In this document: positions 43,769-55,734 of the stretch, piece by piece
Layout of the letters: each line of letters begins with the position of its first letter
Position numbering within the stretch: the stretch's first letter is position 1
DNA from: Sympetrum striolatum
Taxonomy: Eukaryota > Arthropoda > Insecta > Odonata > Libellulidae
Direction: 5' to 3'
NCBI GenBank assembly: GCA_947579665.1
Contig: CANPUZ010000050.1
Coordinates: 186,001 to 250,000 of the forward strand
Length of the DNA stretch: 64,000 nucleotides
Notes under the pieces: generated by a model
Seen by the model: only the letters and a program-made list of their open reading frames with translations
Databases searched by the model: none
What the model was told of the DNA's origin: nothing
Position numbers and translations under genes: made by a program

Positions 43769-46370
43769 TTCCGGATTAAACGAACAGGTATTCCAATTAA
43801 TAATATCTGATATTCCGGATCAAACGAACTGATACTCCGGATAAAACGAACTGATATTCCGGATCAAACGAACAGGTGTTCCGGATAAAACGAACTAATA
43901 TTCCGGATAAAACGAACTGTTATTCCGGAAAAACGAAATGGTATTCCGGATTGAACAAACCAGTATTCTAGCTAAAACGAACTAATATTCCGGATAAAAC
44001 GAACTAATATTCCGGATAAAACGAACTGGTATTCCGGATTGAACGAACTAATATTCCGGATAAAACGAACTAATATTCCGGATCAAACGAACAGGTGTTC
44101 CGGATAAAACGAAATGGTACTCCGGATAAAACGAACTAATATTCCGGATAAAACGAACTGTTATTCCGGAAAAACGAAATGGTATTCCGGATTGAACATA
44201 CCAGTATTCTAGCTAAAACGAACTAATATTCCGGATAAAACGAACCAATATTCCGGATAAAACGAACTGGTATTCCGGATTGAACAAACTAATATTCCGG
44301 ATAAAACGAACTAATATTCCGGATCAAACGAACAGGTGTTCCGGATAAAACGAAATGGTACTCCGGTTAAAACGAACCAATATTCCGGATAAAACGAACT
44401 GGCATTCCGAAAAAACGAACTAATATTCCGAATAAAACGAACTTGTATTCCGGAAAAAACGAAATGGTATTCCGGATTAAACGAACTGATATTCCGGATA
44501 AAACGAACTAATATTCCGGATAAAACGAAATGGTATTCCGGAAAAACAAAACAGTATTCCGGAATGAACGAACTAATATTCCGGATAAAACGAACTAATA
44601 TTCCGGATAAAACGAACTAATATTCCGAATAAAACGAACTAATATTCCGGATAAAACAAACTAGTATTCCGGATGAAACGAACTAATATTCCGGAAAAAA
44701 CGAACTAATATCAGGGATAAAACGAACTGAATTCTGGATAAAACGAAATAGTATACCGGATTGAACGAACTGGTATTCCGGATAAAACGAAATAATATTC
44801 CGGATAAAACGATCTAATATTCCAGATAAAACGAAATGGTATTCCGGATTGAACGAACTGATATTCCGGATAAACCAAACTAATATTCCGGATAAAACGA
44901 ACTGGTATTCCGGAAAAATGAAATGGTATTCCGGATTGAGCGAACTGGTATTCCGGATAAAACGAACTAATATTCCGGATAAAACGAACTAATATTCCGG
45001 ATAAAACGAACTAATATTCCGGATAAAACGAACTAGTATTCCGGAAAAACGATATGGGATTCCGGATTGAACAAACTGGTAATCCGGATACAACGAACTA
45101 ATATTCCTGGTAAAACGAACTAATATTCCGGATTAAACGAACTAATATTCCGGGTACAACGAACTGAATTCTGGATAAGAAAAAATAATGTACGGATTTA
45201 ACGAAATGGTATTCCGGATTGAACGAACTGGTATTCCGGAAAAACGAAATGGTAATCCGGATTGAACGAACTGGTATTCCGGATAAAACGAACTAATATT
45301 CCGGATAAAACGATCTAATATTCCGGATAAAACGTTATGGTATTCCGGATAAAACGAAATGATATTCCGGATTGAACGAACTGATATGCCGGATAAACCG
45401 AACTAATATTCCGGATAAAATGAACTGGTATTCCGGAAAAATGAAATGGTATTCCGGATTGAACGTACTGGTATTCCGGATAAAACGAACTAATATTCCG
45501 GATAAAACGAACTAGTATTCTGGATAAACGATATGGGATTCCGGATTGAACAAACTGGTAATCCGGATACAACGAACTAATATTCCTGGTAAAACCAACT
45601 AATATTCCGGATTAAACGAACTATAATTCCGGATAAAACGAACTGAATTCTGGATAAAACAAACTGATTTCTGGATAAGACAAAATTATGTACGGATTTA
45701 ACGAAATGGTATTCCGGGTTGAACGAACATATATTCCGGATAAACCGAATTGGTATTCCGTATAAAACGAAATGGTATTCCGGATAAAACGAATTGGTAT
45801 TCCGGATAAAACGAAATGGTATTCAGAAATAACGAACAGAAATCAGGATAAAACAAACTAGTATTCCGGAAAAACGAAATGGTAATCCGGATAAAACGAA
45901 CTAGTATTCCGGAAAAACGAAATGGTATTCCGGATAGAAGTAACTAAGATTCCGGATAAAACGAACTGATATTCCGGATAAAAGGAACTGGTATTCCGGA
46001 TTAAACGAAATGGTATTCCGCATAAAACGAAATGAATTCTGGATAAAACGAACTAATATTCCGATTAAAACGAACTGATATTCCGATTAAAACGAACTAA
46101 TATTCCGATTAAAACGAGCTGATATTCCGGATAAAACGAACTTATGATCCCGGATGAAACTTACTGATATTCCGGATAAAACGAACTGGTATTCCGGATT
46201 AAATGAACTGACATTCCGGATTAAACGAACTGAATTCCGGATAAATCGAAATGATATTCCAGATAAAAAGAACCGATGTTACGGATAAAACGAACTAATA
46301 TTTAATGGATAAAACGAACAAGTATTATGGATTTAACAAACTGGAATTCTGGATTAAAAGAACTGAAACG
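43768..46370. repeat. Large minisatellite, 22-bp unit (ATTCCGGATAAAACGAACT)
   Basis: About 2.6 kb of units of 21-22 bp, roughly 118 copies. The constant part is TTCCGGA-(TAA or TTG or AA)-AACGAA, and the two bases before the next unit vary. Higher-order repeats are visible: rare variants such as GGATCAAACGAACAGG recur at 43861, 44080 and 44321 (219 and 241 bp), and CGATATGGG recurs at 45050 and 45529 (479 bp). The unit length is not a multiple of three, and open frames through the array are artefacts. Confidence 0.95.
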
Positions 46371-46565
46371 ATTTTGACTAACTTCGTATTTTCATGCGGA
46401 TGTTGCAAAATTGCAAAATTTTACCATAAGATTTGATTCGGGAGGCGGGACTCCACCTTTATTCCTATTGGCTCCCACGGAAAGAGAGAAAATGCGATTG
46501 TCGCTCTCTCTCTAACACGCAAGTATTCAGTGAAAAAATAATATAGTCTATGGACTATAGTATTT

Positions 46566-46885
46566 TTAGGGATAACACATCGGATTCAACAATGGGATCG
46601 GTCGCCAGGGGGATGAGTTGTTTACAACCTCCAATTTTCACCAAATTTTTTGTATATTTCACCGATATTCTCGCAAATTCGAATCAAAAGTAAGATTCCA
46701 CGAATGAAATAAGAATCTTCGTCCGATTTTCTTTCTGTTAGTGTTTGTCTCGTCAACGTGCGACTATTCATTCTAATTTAATTTCGCGAAAGAAACGAAC
46801 CCTGCATGCGATGAAAATTAGTTTTACGTGTATTCCTTATGGAAATCTATCCGAGCGATCTGGGTTCGAACCCAGCGAAATTATC
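46566..46885 (-). mobile_element. Family C repeat, subtype 2
   Basis: Starts GGATAACACATCGGATTC, has GGTCGCCAGGGGGATGAG and ends in a T-arm-like CTGGGTTCGAACCCAG, a perfect 7-bp-arm palindrome around the B box. Confidence 0.75.
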
Positions 46886-47961
46886 GAATTAATATGCGAC
46901 AGTACTTCCTTCCTGACACCAAGATACACGTTTGCGAGTTTCAGACGTATCTGAATATTTTCTTGTCCATAGAATTGACTAAATTTAGATTGATAACTAA
47001 AAGAGAAACGGCATATAAACGTGAGAAGCCATATTGATGAATAAACCCGACGACCGCGCCACGTAGCGAGGGATCGGGGAAGCAAAAAATACGCAACGTA
47101 CATCAGCGGGTGATAAAAAAGCTATATTTAAGGGCGGAAGTGTTGAGAGATGAGAGATACTGGAGTCGGAAGCTGTGGATTCACTCCGGAGGCCATTGAT
47201 TGAGGCGCCATCTGAGGGGAAGCGACAAAAGACGGTCGAATATATATAGAGAAGGAGGAAACGCATTAGGGAAGTTGAAAATGGGAAAATATTAGGGAAA
47301 TTTGGAAAAAATAGAGGTTGATGTTTTTGTTAGATATTACCGGGATGTCTTATCTTGTGAGATAGTATAATTATTTACGTAATATTCTTATATCATAATT
47401 ATTGCTGTGTATATATTTTTGTATTTGATATCGGTAATTCCCGTAAGAAATGCATGGAAGAAAATTTCAATTCAAGTCAAATTCAAGGGTCAATAGAAGG
47501 AGGAATTGTGTTCATCAGAAGACGAAAGAGAAGGGAGTTCTTGATAAGTGAAAGTCTAAGAGTAGTATAGTGAAGTAAAGATGTCGAACGTGCTGTTTGG
47601 ATCACGATAATTGATAAGTTAAGGCAGGGCAGTCATAAAGGGAGTTCAGCAGTGAATGTAAGAAGGATAAATCATGTTCTGATCTATTGACAGATTCCAA
47701 GGATGGTTAAGATAGAATTTTTAGAGGCTTGACGGAAGGAACTCTGGCTTTTGCAATTCTGAGAAAGAAGTTCTCTTTAATGAGGAAAGATTTTTAGCAA
47801 CAAGATCACCTAAATATATTAACTCCTTATTCACATATTTTGGATTCCATTCATGACCGCAAAACGAGAGGTTGCAGGAAACTCTTGATTCCCCAGCACA
47901 GAACTGAAATTTTCAATAAATCGATTACAGTCGCAGCTAGCAACCTCAGGAACAGAAAAAA
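46886..47961. other. No recognised feature
   Basis: Sequence with little repeat. Overlapping frames of 69-89 residues on both strands near 46830-47260 show no known domain. A run of GAAGG/AAGAAGG purine-rich text lies at 47490-47600. Confidence 0.4.
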
Positions 47962-48635
47962 TCCGATGTATCCAGCACATGACTTTCTCCATGTATAAGA
48001 TGTAAATATTTATGTACGAAAGTATTTTCTATATTCAATCTAAACTTGGAAGATAAGAGATTAATTTATATCATATTATCTTCTAACATTATAAATAATG
48101 TTTTTCGGGACGTGATCGATGAAAAACGATTAAATTGGCCATTCGCCCGCAGCGCCCAGAGCGCCCACAAAGTACATAATCAGCAACTTCCGGATTATCA
48201 GTATTTCACGAATAACTCCTAAACAATCAGTTACACAAAAATATGTAAAATACAAAAGTTATAGTAAATTTAATTTTCTAAAACTTTTGTATTTAATAAT
48301 CTATACCTTTATAGTATATTAATGGAGATATTTTGCAAAAATAAAAATTTGCTTCGAAGAATAAAGCTCGACTTTCGGTAAACCGATTTACTCCAAAAAC
48401 TAAAAAACTCTAACGACACCCACCACATTGCTATATATGAAATTTGGTGTTGATACGACTAATAGTTTTCACGTTAGAGCGCCCACAAGCACACACACAC
48501 ACAAACACATCATTCCAAAAATGGTCAAAACGTGTTCTAGGGACCCCAAAACATGTATTTCCGTTGAAATCTCGAAGTTGATTTTTTTCATGAAAACAAT
48601 ACTTTCCCTTTACTATGCATATGGAGAAAGTAAAA
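47962..48635 (+). mobile_element. Family B repeat with only one module
   Basis: From ATCCGATGTATCCAGCACAT to GGAGAAAGTAAAAA. The second module is missing, so the first module leads directly to a short CA tract (48489-48507) and the right-terminal segment. The precise loss of one module fits recombination between modules. Confidence 0.8.
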
Positions 48636-49051
48636 ATAAACCTCTCTTCCGTCTTCAGCTTCAAGATTAAATGCCACAATCATCTCTTAATCATACAAAG
48701 CAGAACTTAATCGCAAGGAATCGCACAACTCCATCAACTCATTGAGATCACAAACTTTCTTGGCCTTCCTTCCTCATCTTCAGAACATCTCTACTCCTTA
48801 TCTTATCCTCCCTCCAAACGAATATTTTTATTGCAATATATTCTTTTATTCATTACTCAATAATCCTCATTGTATTTTCTTCTTTGTCTTTTTTCAGTGT
48901 TTTGAACCGTTTTCACTTATTTATAATCTAAATACTTAACGAGCTTTTACCAAGCGAGATTATGTTTATAATGTTTATATGTTCGGTATGTCTATTATGT
49001 TCATATAATTTAACATGTAATTGACAAAACTAGTTTAAGCTAGTTAGATGG
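48636..49051. other. No recognised feature
   Basis: Pyrimidine-rich text with CCTTCCTCATCTTC-like phrases and then AT-rich sequence. No gene is seen. Confidence 0.4.
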
Positions 49052-49712
49052 TTGACTATGCTTAGTAGGTGATGAGTATGCTTAAAATCCGATGACTATG
49101 CTAAGTAAGTGATGAGCAAGCTTAGAGCACGATGACTATGCTTAGTAAGTGATGAGCATGCTTAGAGCACGATGACTATGCTTAGTAAGTGATGACTATG
49201 CTTAGTAAGTGATGAGTATGCTTAGAGCACGATGACTATGCTTAGTAAGTGATGACTATGCTCAGTATGTGATGAGTATGCTTAGAATCCGATAACTATG
49301 CTTAGTAAGTGATGAGTATGCTCAGTATGTGATGAGTATGCTTAGAATACGATGAATATGCTTAGTAAGTGATGAGTATGCTTAGAATCCGATGACTATG
49401 CTTAGTAAGTGATGAGTATGCCCAGTATGTGATGAGTATGCTTAGAATACGATGAATATGCTTAGTATGTGATGAGTATGCTTAGAATCCAATGACTATG
49501 CTTAGTAAGTGATGAGTATGTTCAGTATGTGATAAGTATGCTTAGAATACGATGAATATGCTTAGTAAGTGATGAGTATGCTTAGAATCCGATGACTATG
49601 CTTAGTAAGTGATGAGTATGTTCAGTATGTGATAAGTATGCTTAGAATACGATGAATATGCTTAGTAAGTGATGAGTATGCTTAGAATCCGATGACTATG
49701 CTTAGTAAGTGA
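49052..49712. repeat. Minisatellite, 20-bp unit (GATGAGTATGCTTAGTAAGT)
   Basis: About 33 units of exactly 20 bp with few length changes. The last part has a clear higher-order repeat of five units: TTCAGTATGT recurs at 49521 and 49621, with the intervening 100 bp identical in order. Low divergence and constant length suggest a young, still-evolving array. Confidence 0.95.
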
Positions 49713-49812
49713 TTATCAAAAGAAGCTTTTTGATAAATTAATCACTACCGGGGAGGAGATATTGTCATCCCAGTTATATAAACTTACGCGATCTTAGGGA
49801 GAAAACAAAAGA

Positions 49813-49975
49813 GAGAAATACAGGGAAGTATTTTCCAGGACAGATGGTTACTTTTGGTTCCAGCGACGTATTAGAGAAGTTAATAGCTCTACAGGTTAGT
49901 TAGGGATGTCGGTGTTTTACACCCCCTGCCACGCGCCTCTGTCGGATTGCAGGGTATGTAAATGTACTCAAGTAA
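49813..49975 (+). mobile_element. Probable non-LTR retrotransposon 3' end
   Basis: Shares GGACAGATGGTTACT, GTTAGTTAGGGATGTCGG and ACACCCCCTGCCACGCGCC with the segments at 466 and 52115, and ends in GCAGGGTATGTAAATGTA, like the tail of the element at 15723-16083. No protein is readable here. Confidence 0.5.
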
Positions 49976-50367
49976 AGGTGAGGATGAGGTGCACTGTTTC
50001 TCTTACTCTCCTTATGAACATCCTCATTAAGAATTCCACTTTGCATTCGCCTTTTTCTGATTGATGCACCGAATTTTCCCTTTCATACGAACGACCTGTT
50101 TTAACCCATTAAATATACGTCTTTTGGCATTTTCCATAAGAGAGGCGTCCTCGACATATGGGGGTCCCATATACAAGATCTGTGGCGCCATTCGAGAATT
50201 CTTTCTCTCTGGACCACACGCACCTCGTTCATCTCTTACTCTCACTTCTTCCAAAAGAGATCGAGAGTTTAGCTCTTAATTTCACAACGAAATGAAGCAT
50301 CAGTAGATTTTATAATGATTGCGATTTCTCTTTCAATCGCCGAATTAAGTATTCATCATTCAAAATA
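49976..50367. other. No recognised feature
   Basis: Two short overlapping frames on opposite strands (50027-50279) have no known domain. No repeat family is recognised. Confidence 0.4.
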
Positions 50368-50800
50368 TCATACAAATTTTTGTGAGCCGTTAAAGGTACA
50401 ATAGAGTACTATTATAATGATATTTGTCCGTCCAGAGTATCCTTGGTTCGACTCTGGACGACTAGAATCGTCTCTCTCATAAGAAATGCTCGTAGAATTC
50501 GTTTTGATCGATTGCAGACATTTTGTCTTTTGAAGAATTACATCAGAAATAATGGTCGTACGAAATCGAGACAAAAACCAAAAGAAAGGAAATTGAACAA
50601 AGATTCTTATTTCGGTCGTGGAATAACGTATTCGAGTCGAAATTGAGAGAATATGGACGAAAAAGACGAAATATTCGTGTGATTTCGTGGGCATAAACAA
50701 GTCCCTAACAACGAAGGTGATTGCTGGACTCAACTCCCTTACGAACACACGGGAATGATAGCCTAGTAACAAAGATACAGGCAAAGAAGAGCCGACAATT
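50368..50800 (+). mobile_element. Family C short interspersed repeat, full length
   Basis: A forward copy with both extremities: GTGAGCCGTTAAAGGTACAA at the head side and GAAGAGCCGACAATTT at the tail side, with GGTTCGACTCTGGACGACT as the B-box part. A 138-residue minus-strand frame crosses it, but the same protein does not survive in other copies, so it is not a gene. Confidence 0.8.
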
Positions 50801-51024
50801 TATGTCAACGAAACCATAAATAGTCCTGTCAAATTAGACAATTGAAAGGGTCCGACCGAGTAATATCTCCTTCAAAGAGCATATTCGAAATAGGAAAGGC
50901 GAATTGGATGCAAAGGTTAGCAAGTAGAATTCTGATGTTCATCAGAAGTAAACGAAATGGCGTATTTTCCCCTGACCTCTATTTGAGTATTGCTGATCCT
51001 CACGAAGTAGGAATAATTTCTAAT

Positions 51025-51093
51025 GCTGGCCACATCAGATTTTTTTGCGAATACAATACTTTCTCTATACTACGTATAGGGAGAAAGTAAAAA
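51025..51093 (+). mobile_element. Minimal family A copy, both ends only
   Basis: An inverted left terminus (GCTGGCCACATCAGAT) is joined directly to the 53-bp right-terminal hairpin segment. All modules are missing. It abuts a full family B copy on its right. Confidence 0.7.
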
Positions 51094-52115
51094 TGAAGCA
51101 TATTTGGCCAGCACATGACTTTCTCCATATATAAGATGTAAATATTTATCTACGACAGTATTTTCGAACTCTATACTCAATCTAAACTTGGAAGATGAGT
51201 GATTAATTTATATCAAATTATCTTTTACGTCACAAACATTATAAATAATGTTTTTTGGGGCATGTTCGATTAAAAACTATGAAATTGGCCTTGCGCCCCA
51301 GCGCCCAGAGCGCCCATTTAGTACATAATCAGCAAATTCCGGTTTATCAGTATTTCATGAATAACTCCTAAACAATCAGTTATACAAAAATATGTTTCGT
51401 ACAAAAGTTATAGTAAATTTTATTTCCTAAAACGTTTGTAAATAATAGTATGCACCTAAATATCGGATTAATGGAGATATTTTGAAAACCGGAAATGAGC
51501 TTTGAAAAATGAAGCTCAACTTCCGGTAAACGGATTTACTCCAAAAACTAATAAACTCTAACGACACCAACCAAAATACTATATATGAAATTTGGTGTCG
51601 ATACAACAAATATTGTTTATGTTAGAGCGCCCACAAAGTACATAACAGCTACTTCCGGTTTATCGGTATTTCATGAATTACTCCTAATCAACCGGTGATA
51701 CAAAAATATGATAATTACAAAAGTTATAGTATTTTACATTTTCTAAAACTTTTATAAGTAATACAATGTACGTATATATCATATTTATGGAGATATTTTG
51801 AAAACCGGAAATGAGCTTTAATGAATGAAGCTCGACTTCCGGTTGACCGATTTTCTCCAAAAAGTAATCAACTCTGACATCACACAAAACAGTACTATAT
51901 ATGAAGTATGGTATCGATACGACCACTAGTTTTTACGTTAGAGCGCCCACTATCACACACACACACACACACACATACACACAGACATCATTCCGAAAAT
52001 GGTTAAAACGTGTTCTAGGGACCCCAAAACATGTATTTCCGTTGAAATCTCGAAGTCGAATTTTTTCATGAAAACAATACTTTCTCTATACTACGTATAT
52101 GGAGAAAGTAAAAAA
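51094..52115 (+). mobile_element. Family B repeat, full length
   Basis: A full unit with two modules, a CA tract at 51955-51982 and the right end GGAGAAAGTAAAAAA. From 51650 it is the duplicate of position 1 onward. Confidence 0.85.
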
Positions 52116-52265
52116 AGCGATACAGGGAAGTTGTTGCCAGGACAGATAGTTACTAATGGTTCCAGCGAAGTATTAGAGAAGCGAATAGCTCTCCAGGTTA
52201 GTTAGGGATGTCGGTGTTTTACACCCGCTGCCACGCACCACTGGTGGATTGCAGGGTTTAAATAT
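52115..52265 (+). mobile_element. Probable non-LTR retrotransposon 3' end
   Basis: A duplicate of the segment at 466-615, nearly identical, with the same ACACCCGCTGCCACGCACC motif. No coding sequence can be read. Confidence 0.45.
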
Positions 52266-53933
52266 GAATTAAGGCTTCGTTTACATCAATTCTGTGGACC
52301 AAAGTATTATAGCTAGGGGGTAAGGCAAGTATTCATACAGTACATAGAAAAAGTAACGCAAAGTAAATTCGCGTTGTGCACTTTTTATTGGAAAAAATTC
52401 TAAACTGTCACGTAAAATCTACATGAATGTAAATGCTGACGGAATTTTTTTCAAATACTTATTCAGATAACTATTCTAATGACGTGGATGGAAATTTTAT
52501 AAATTATATATTTGCATAGTAACTCATTTACGAAAAATGTGATTATTTCAAATACGAAGAAAGTGGACTGGTCTGTTTCAATTCATTCCGTAGACCAAAA
52601 TAAAACAGCTAAGTAGTTGAGAATTTCAGAGTACGTAGAAAATGTGCCATTCAATTTAAAATTGTTACTTTCTGTGGCTATACCTCAGCAAGTATGGCTG
52701 TGGGATTTATACTCACTTCCGAAAAATCGGATTCGTGAATTTTCTCTTCCGAGCCAAACTTTAACAGACAAAGGGTTGAAAGTGTTTCACCTTTCTTTGA
52801 CTGTTGTAGTCAATTCTGTAGCCAAAACCTAAAGGAAAGCAATGGCAAACTACCTCACTCCTCATCCTGCCTAGTGAACCTCATTCCTCCTGTAAGCTCT
52901 CAGTAGCTCATGTCAGAGGGGATGAGGTACCAACTGGCCTTCGGAATGAATTCTTTCACAGACAGACACCAATGAAACTTTGTCAGTTTGTAGAAAAAAA
53001 ACAAAGCTAATCTGTAATAGAAAAGAAATTAAGGAAATTTTCACTTTTGACGCACATCCAAGCAACAATTGGAAAATATTTACACGAATGTGTTATATTT
53101 GATTAGTATTTGAGGTTTTCTTTAATTAATAATCGACGTCGCTGTTATATCTCCAATTATTGTCATAATTACAGCAGTTCCGTAGGTATCCTAGATTCAA
53201 AGCGTATAAGAATTGATTACCACTGATTGATTTATTAATTTAAATTAATTTGTTACCCTAATTGGTTAAGTCGCATTGTTATACTTCTGAGGGTTTCCAT
53301 AGCTATAGTATCCTGGATACAAAAGGCAGAATATTTGAGTTCTGATGAAACCTTGTGTCATACATGATCTGAACTCGTCAACTGCATCAAAACGGGTCCA
53401 TATTTGAGTAGATTTTTCACAAGTTTAAGCAATTTACCACTTAGAAACTGAATTTTTTCACCGGAATTTCGACTTTTCGATCTCTTTATCGCAAACTGCG
53501 AATGAAATGGAAGACTATCCATAGTATTTATGAGTAGATTTCGTCCGGAGCTTCAAAATTAGTCCAGAATTGACTACTTTTGCTCGATTTTAAAGAAATA
53601 GTGTCACAGAAAACGGATTTTTTCTCTTTATTTTCTGGTTTTCGACGTTTTTTTTAGGTTTTTCAGCTCCCTAAAAGTTAAGACTTGTTCGTAATTTTGG
53701 GAAAAAAACCCAAAAAATTGAAAATTTTCGAAAAAATCCATTTTTTGTTGATATTTCCGTAAATTGCTAAGAAAAAATTGAATTCTAGTTCAATATTTAG
53801 AATGATCTTGTTAAGATCTTCAAAGCGATCAAAATATTACTAGTTTTCTCGAATTTTAGGAAAAATACATACAAAGAAAGTGTTGAGGTGACTTTGCACA
53901 TAAGGACGTGCACCCAGGAAAATTCCCAAAGAA

Positions 53934-54090
53934 AAACGGACTCGAAGAAAAGTATGACAGGGCCGGGAATCGAACCCGGGATCTTCCTCTATCCGGGAGG
54001 TGTTCTTAACCATCTTGGGTATTCTGGCCGGGTAGCCAACGGTCCGGGTTCGATTCCCGGCCCAGTCATACTTTTTTTCGAGTCCGCATT
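53934..54090. repeat. Palindrome of two facing tRNA-like halves
   Basis: Arms at 53934-53982 and 54042-54090 each hold GGGTTCGATTCCCGG, so the B boxes are perfect on both strands here. On the minus strand TGGTTAAGAAC fits an A box, giving a tRNA-sized segment at 53956-54030. Its T-arm pairs perfectly and its acceptor stem does not. It is the counterpart of 2278-2434 but better preserved. Confidence 0.7.
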
Positions 54091-55029
54091 TGCTGTTTTA
54101 TTTACTTGAACCAGATTTTTCTAACTCTTGACAGCAAAATTTTCATAAATGTCGCACCGAGTTCAAATAAATGTAGGAAAATTGATGAAATTCTGTTTTC
54201 AAAAGCTATTTCAAGAGAACTGTTATAAGTACGAAAAGGTTTAATAAATTATAGACATGCGAACTTCATCCATGTTCTTGATACTACATCCTCAGGGAAA
54301 ATAAACTGAATTACGAAATCTTCCACCAATTGAAATATGGCCGATTTTGATGCAAAATCTATTTTAATTGATTCTGTAGCCGAAACTATTACAGTAACAA
54401 CATTAGAAATTTCACAGTTTATGGATGAAATAATGAAGACTCTAGCTCTGTGATTTTTTTCTGCTAGATATTTCTATGTTTTGTCATAATAATTTTGAAA
54501 TTGGTCACATAAAATCGCCACCAAAAAAATGATATTAAATCAATGAAACAGAAAAAGTTGAAATTTTTGCAGTAAATGGACAAAATAAGGTAAATGATAA
54601 AAGAATTAATTTTCGCAACCATAATATCGTAAGTTTCACTACAAAAATTAAAAGTGTCTTCCGAAACATTTTGCTGATTTCGAAGATGGCCGATCAGAAT
54701 GCAAGTGAAACTTCAATTAACTCTGTAGCGAAAATAGACATTGGTAACACGTTGACACCTTGACATGTTATAAACAAAGTAACAAAAATATAAGTGGCAT
54801 TATTTGTTTTAACGATGATTCCGTATTTTGTCTGCAAAAAATTTCAAAAATGTCGCATCGGATTAACGTGAATGAGGAACGGATTGATTGTCTTATCTAA
54901 TGCTTTGCCAAGAGAAATATTCCAATCAGGTAGCGAAAGTTTCATAAAGACTGTTAATTGAGGTGATTAAATGTAAAAATAATTAGCATTTGTATTTTTT
55001 AAATATTTTTTAGCAGACGTACCTTCGTA

Positions 55030-55724
55030 TTTTTACTTTCTCCCTATACGTAGTACATATAGAGAAAGTATTGCATTCTCAAAAAAATTCGACCTCCCGA
55101 TTTCGACGGAAATAGATGTTTTTGGGCCCATAGAGCACGTTTTAGGTATTTTCCCGAACATGTCTGTCTGTGTGTCTGTCTGTCCGTCTCTCTGTGTTAA
55201 AAAGGTTTGTGGGCGCTCTATCTTAAAAAGTAATTATTCGATCATTTCCAAAATATATATTTAGAATTTTCCTAACAATGCCGAGAGTTGGTTAGTTTTT
55301 GGTGAATATCGCTAAAACGGAAGTTCCGGTTACACCGGAACAAAAGTTTGCTTCTTTAATATCTCCATCAGGATGCAATGTAGGTATATACAATTGTGTA
55401 CCAAAGTTAAAGATAATGTATTTTACTACAACCTTTTTATGAAACATTTTTCGTAACACTGATTGTTTAGGAGTTATTCTTGAATAATGGTTAACCGGAA
55501 GTTGTTGTTTATCCAGAAATGGAAGTTATTCATACATATCTCTGTCAGAATGCAATCTAGGTATACACAATTACATACAGAAGTTATAGATAATATACTT
55601 TACTACAATTTTTGTATTTAACATTTTCCTGTAACACTCATTGTTTTGGAGTTATTTATATATTACCGGCATTGGCTTCTGTTTTCAATTAATACGGAGA
55701 AAGTCATGTGTTGGCCACGTCAGT
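55030..55724 (-). mobile_element. Family A repeat, reverse orientation
   Basis: Hairpin end at 55030, inner end at GGCCACGTCAGTCAGTCAGT. The first part matches 6034 onward, while from about 55320 the text is nearly identical to 10750-11000, so the copy is a mosaic of two relatives. Confidence 0.8.
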
Positions 55725-55734
55725 CAGTCAGTCA

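Larger units (their letters stand above)
51650..55029. repeat. Segmental duplication, right copy of 1-6033
   Basis: Collinear with position 1 to about 2555 and then, without a gap, with about 5275-6033. The right copy therefore lacks the 2.7 kb that contains the Penelope-like element. Both copies share the family B/non-LTR junction (466 and 52115) and end at the same family A junction (6034 and 55030). Confidence 0.85.

Noticed and set aside
45315..45572. Open frame encoding a Tyr/Phe/Arg-rich repeated peptide
   Set aside because: It is a minus-strand reading of the 22-bp minisatellite, whose unit is not a multiple of three; length changes break the frame everywhere else.
49052..49712. CRISPR-like array
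   Set aside because: The 20-bp units follow each other directly with no spacers, there is no leader or cas gene, and the context is eukaryotic.
50368..50784. 138-residue minus-strand protein
   Set aside because: It spans a family C repeat; other copies have stops and frameshifts at different places and no common protein.
53888..54109. 73-residue open frame with GIEPG and GSIPG motifs
   Set aside because: These peptides come from translating the two B-box arms of the tRNA-like palindrome, a common artefact of tRNA-derived repeats.
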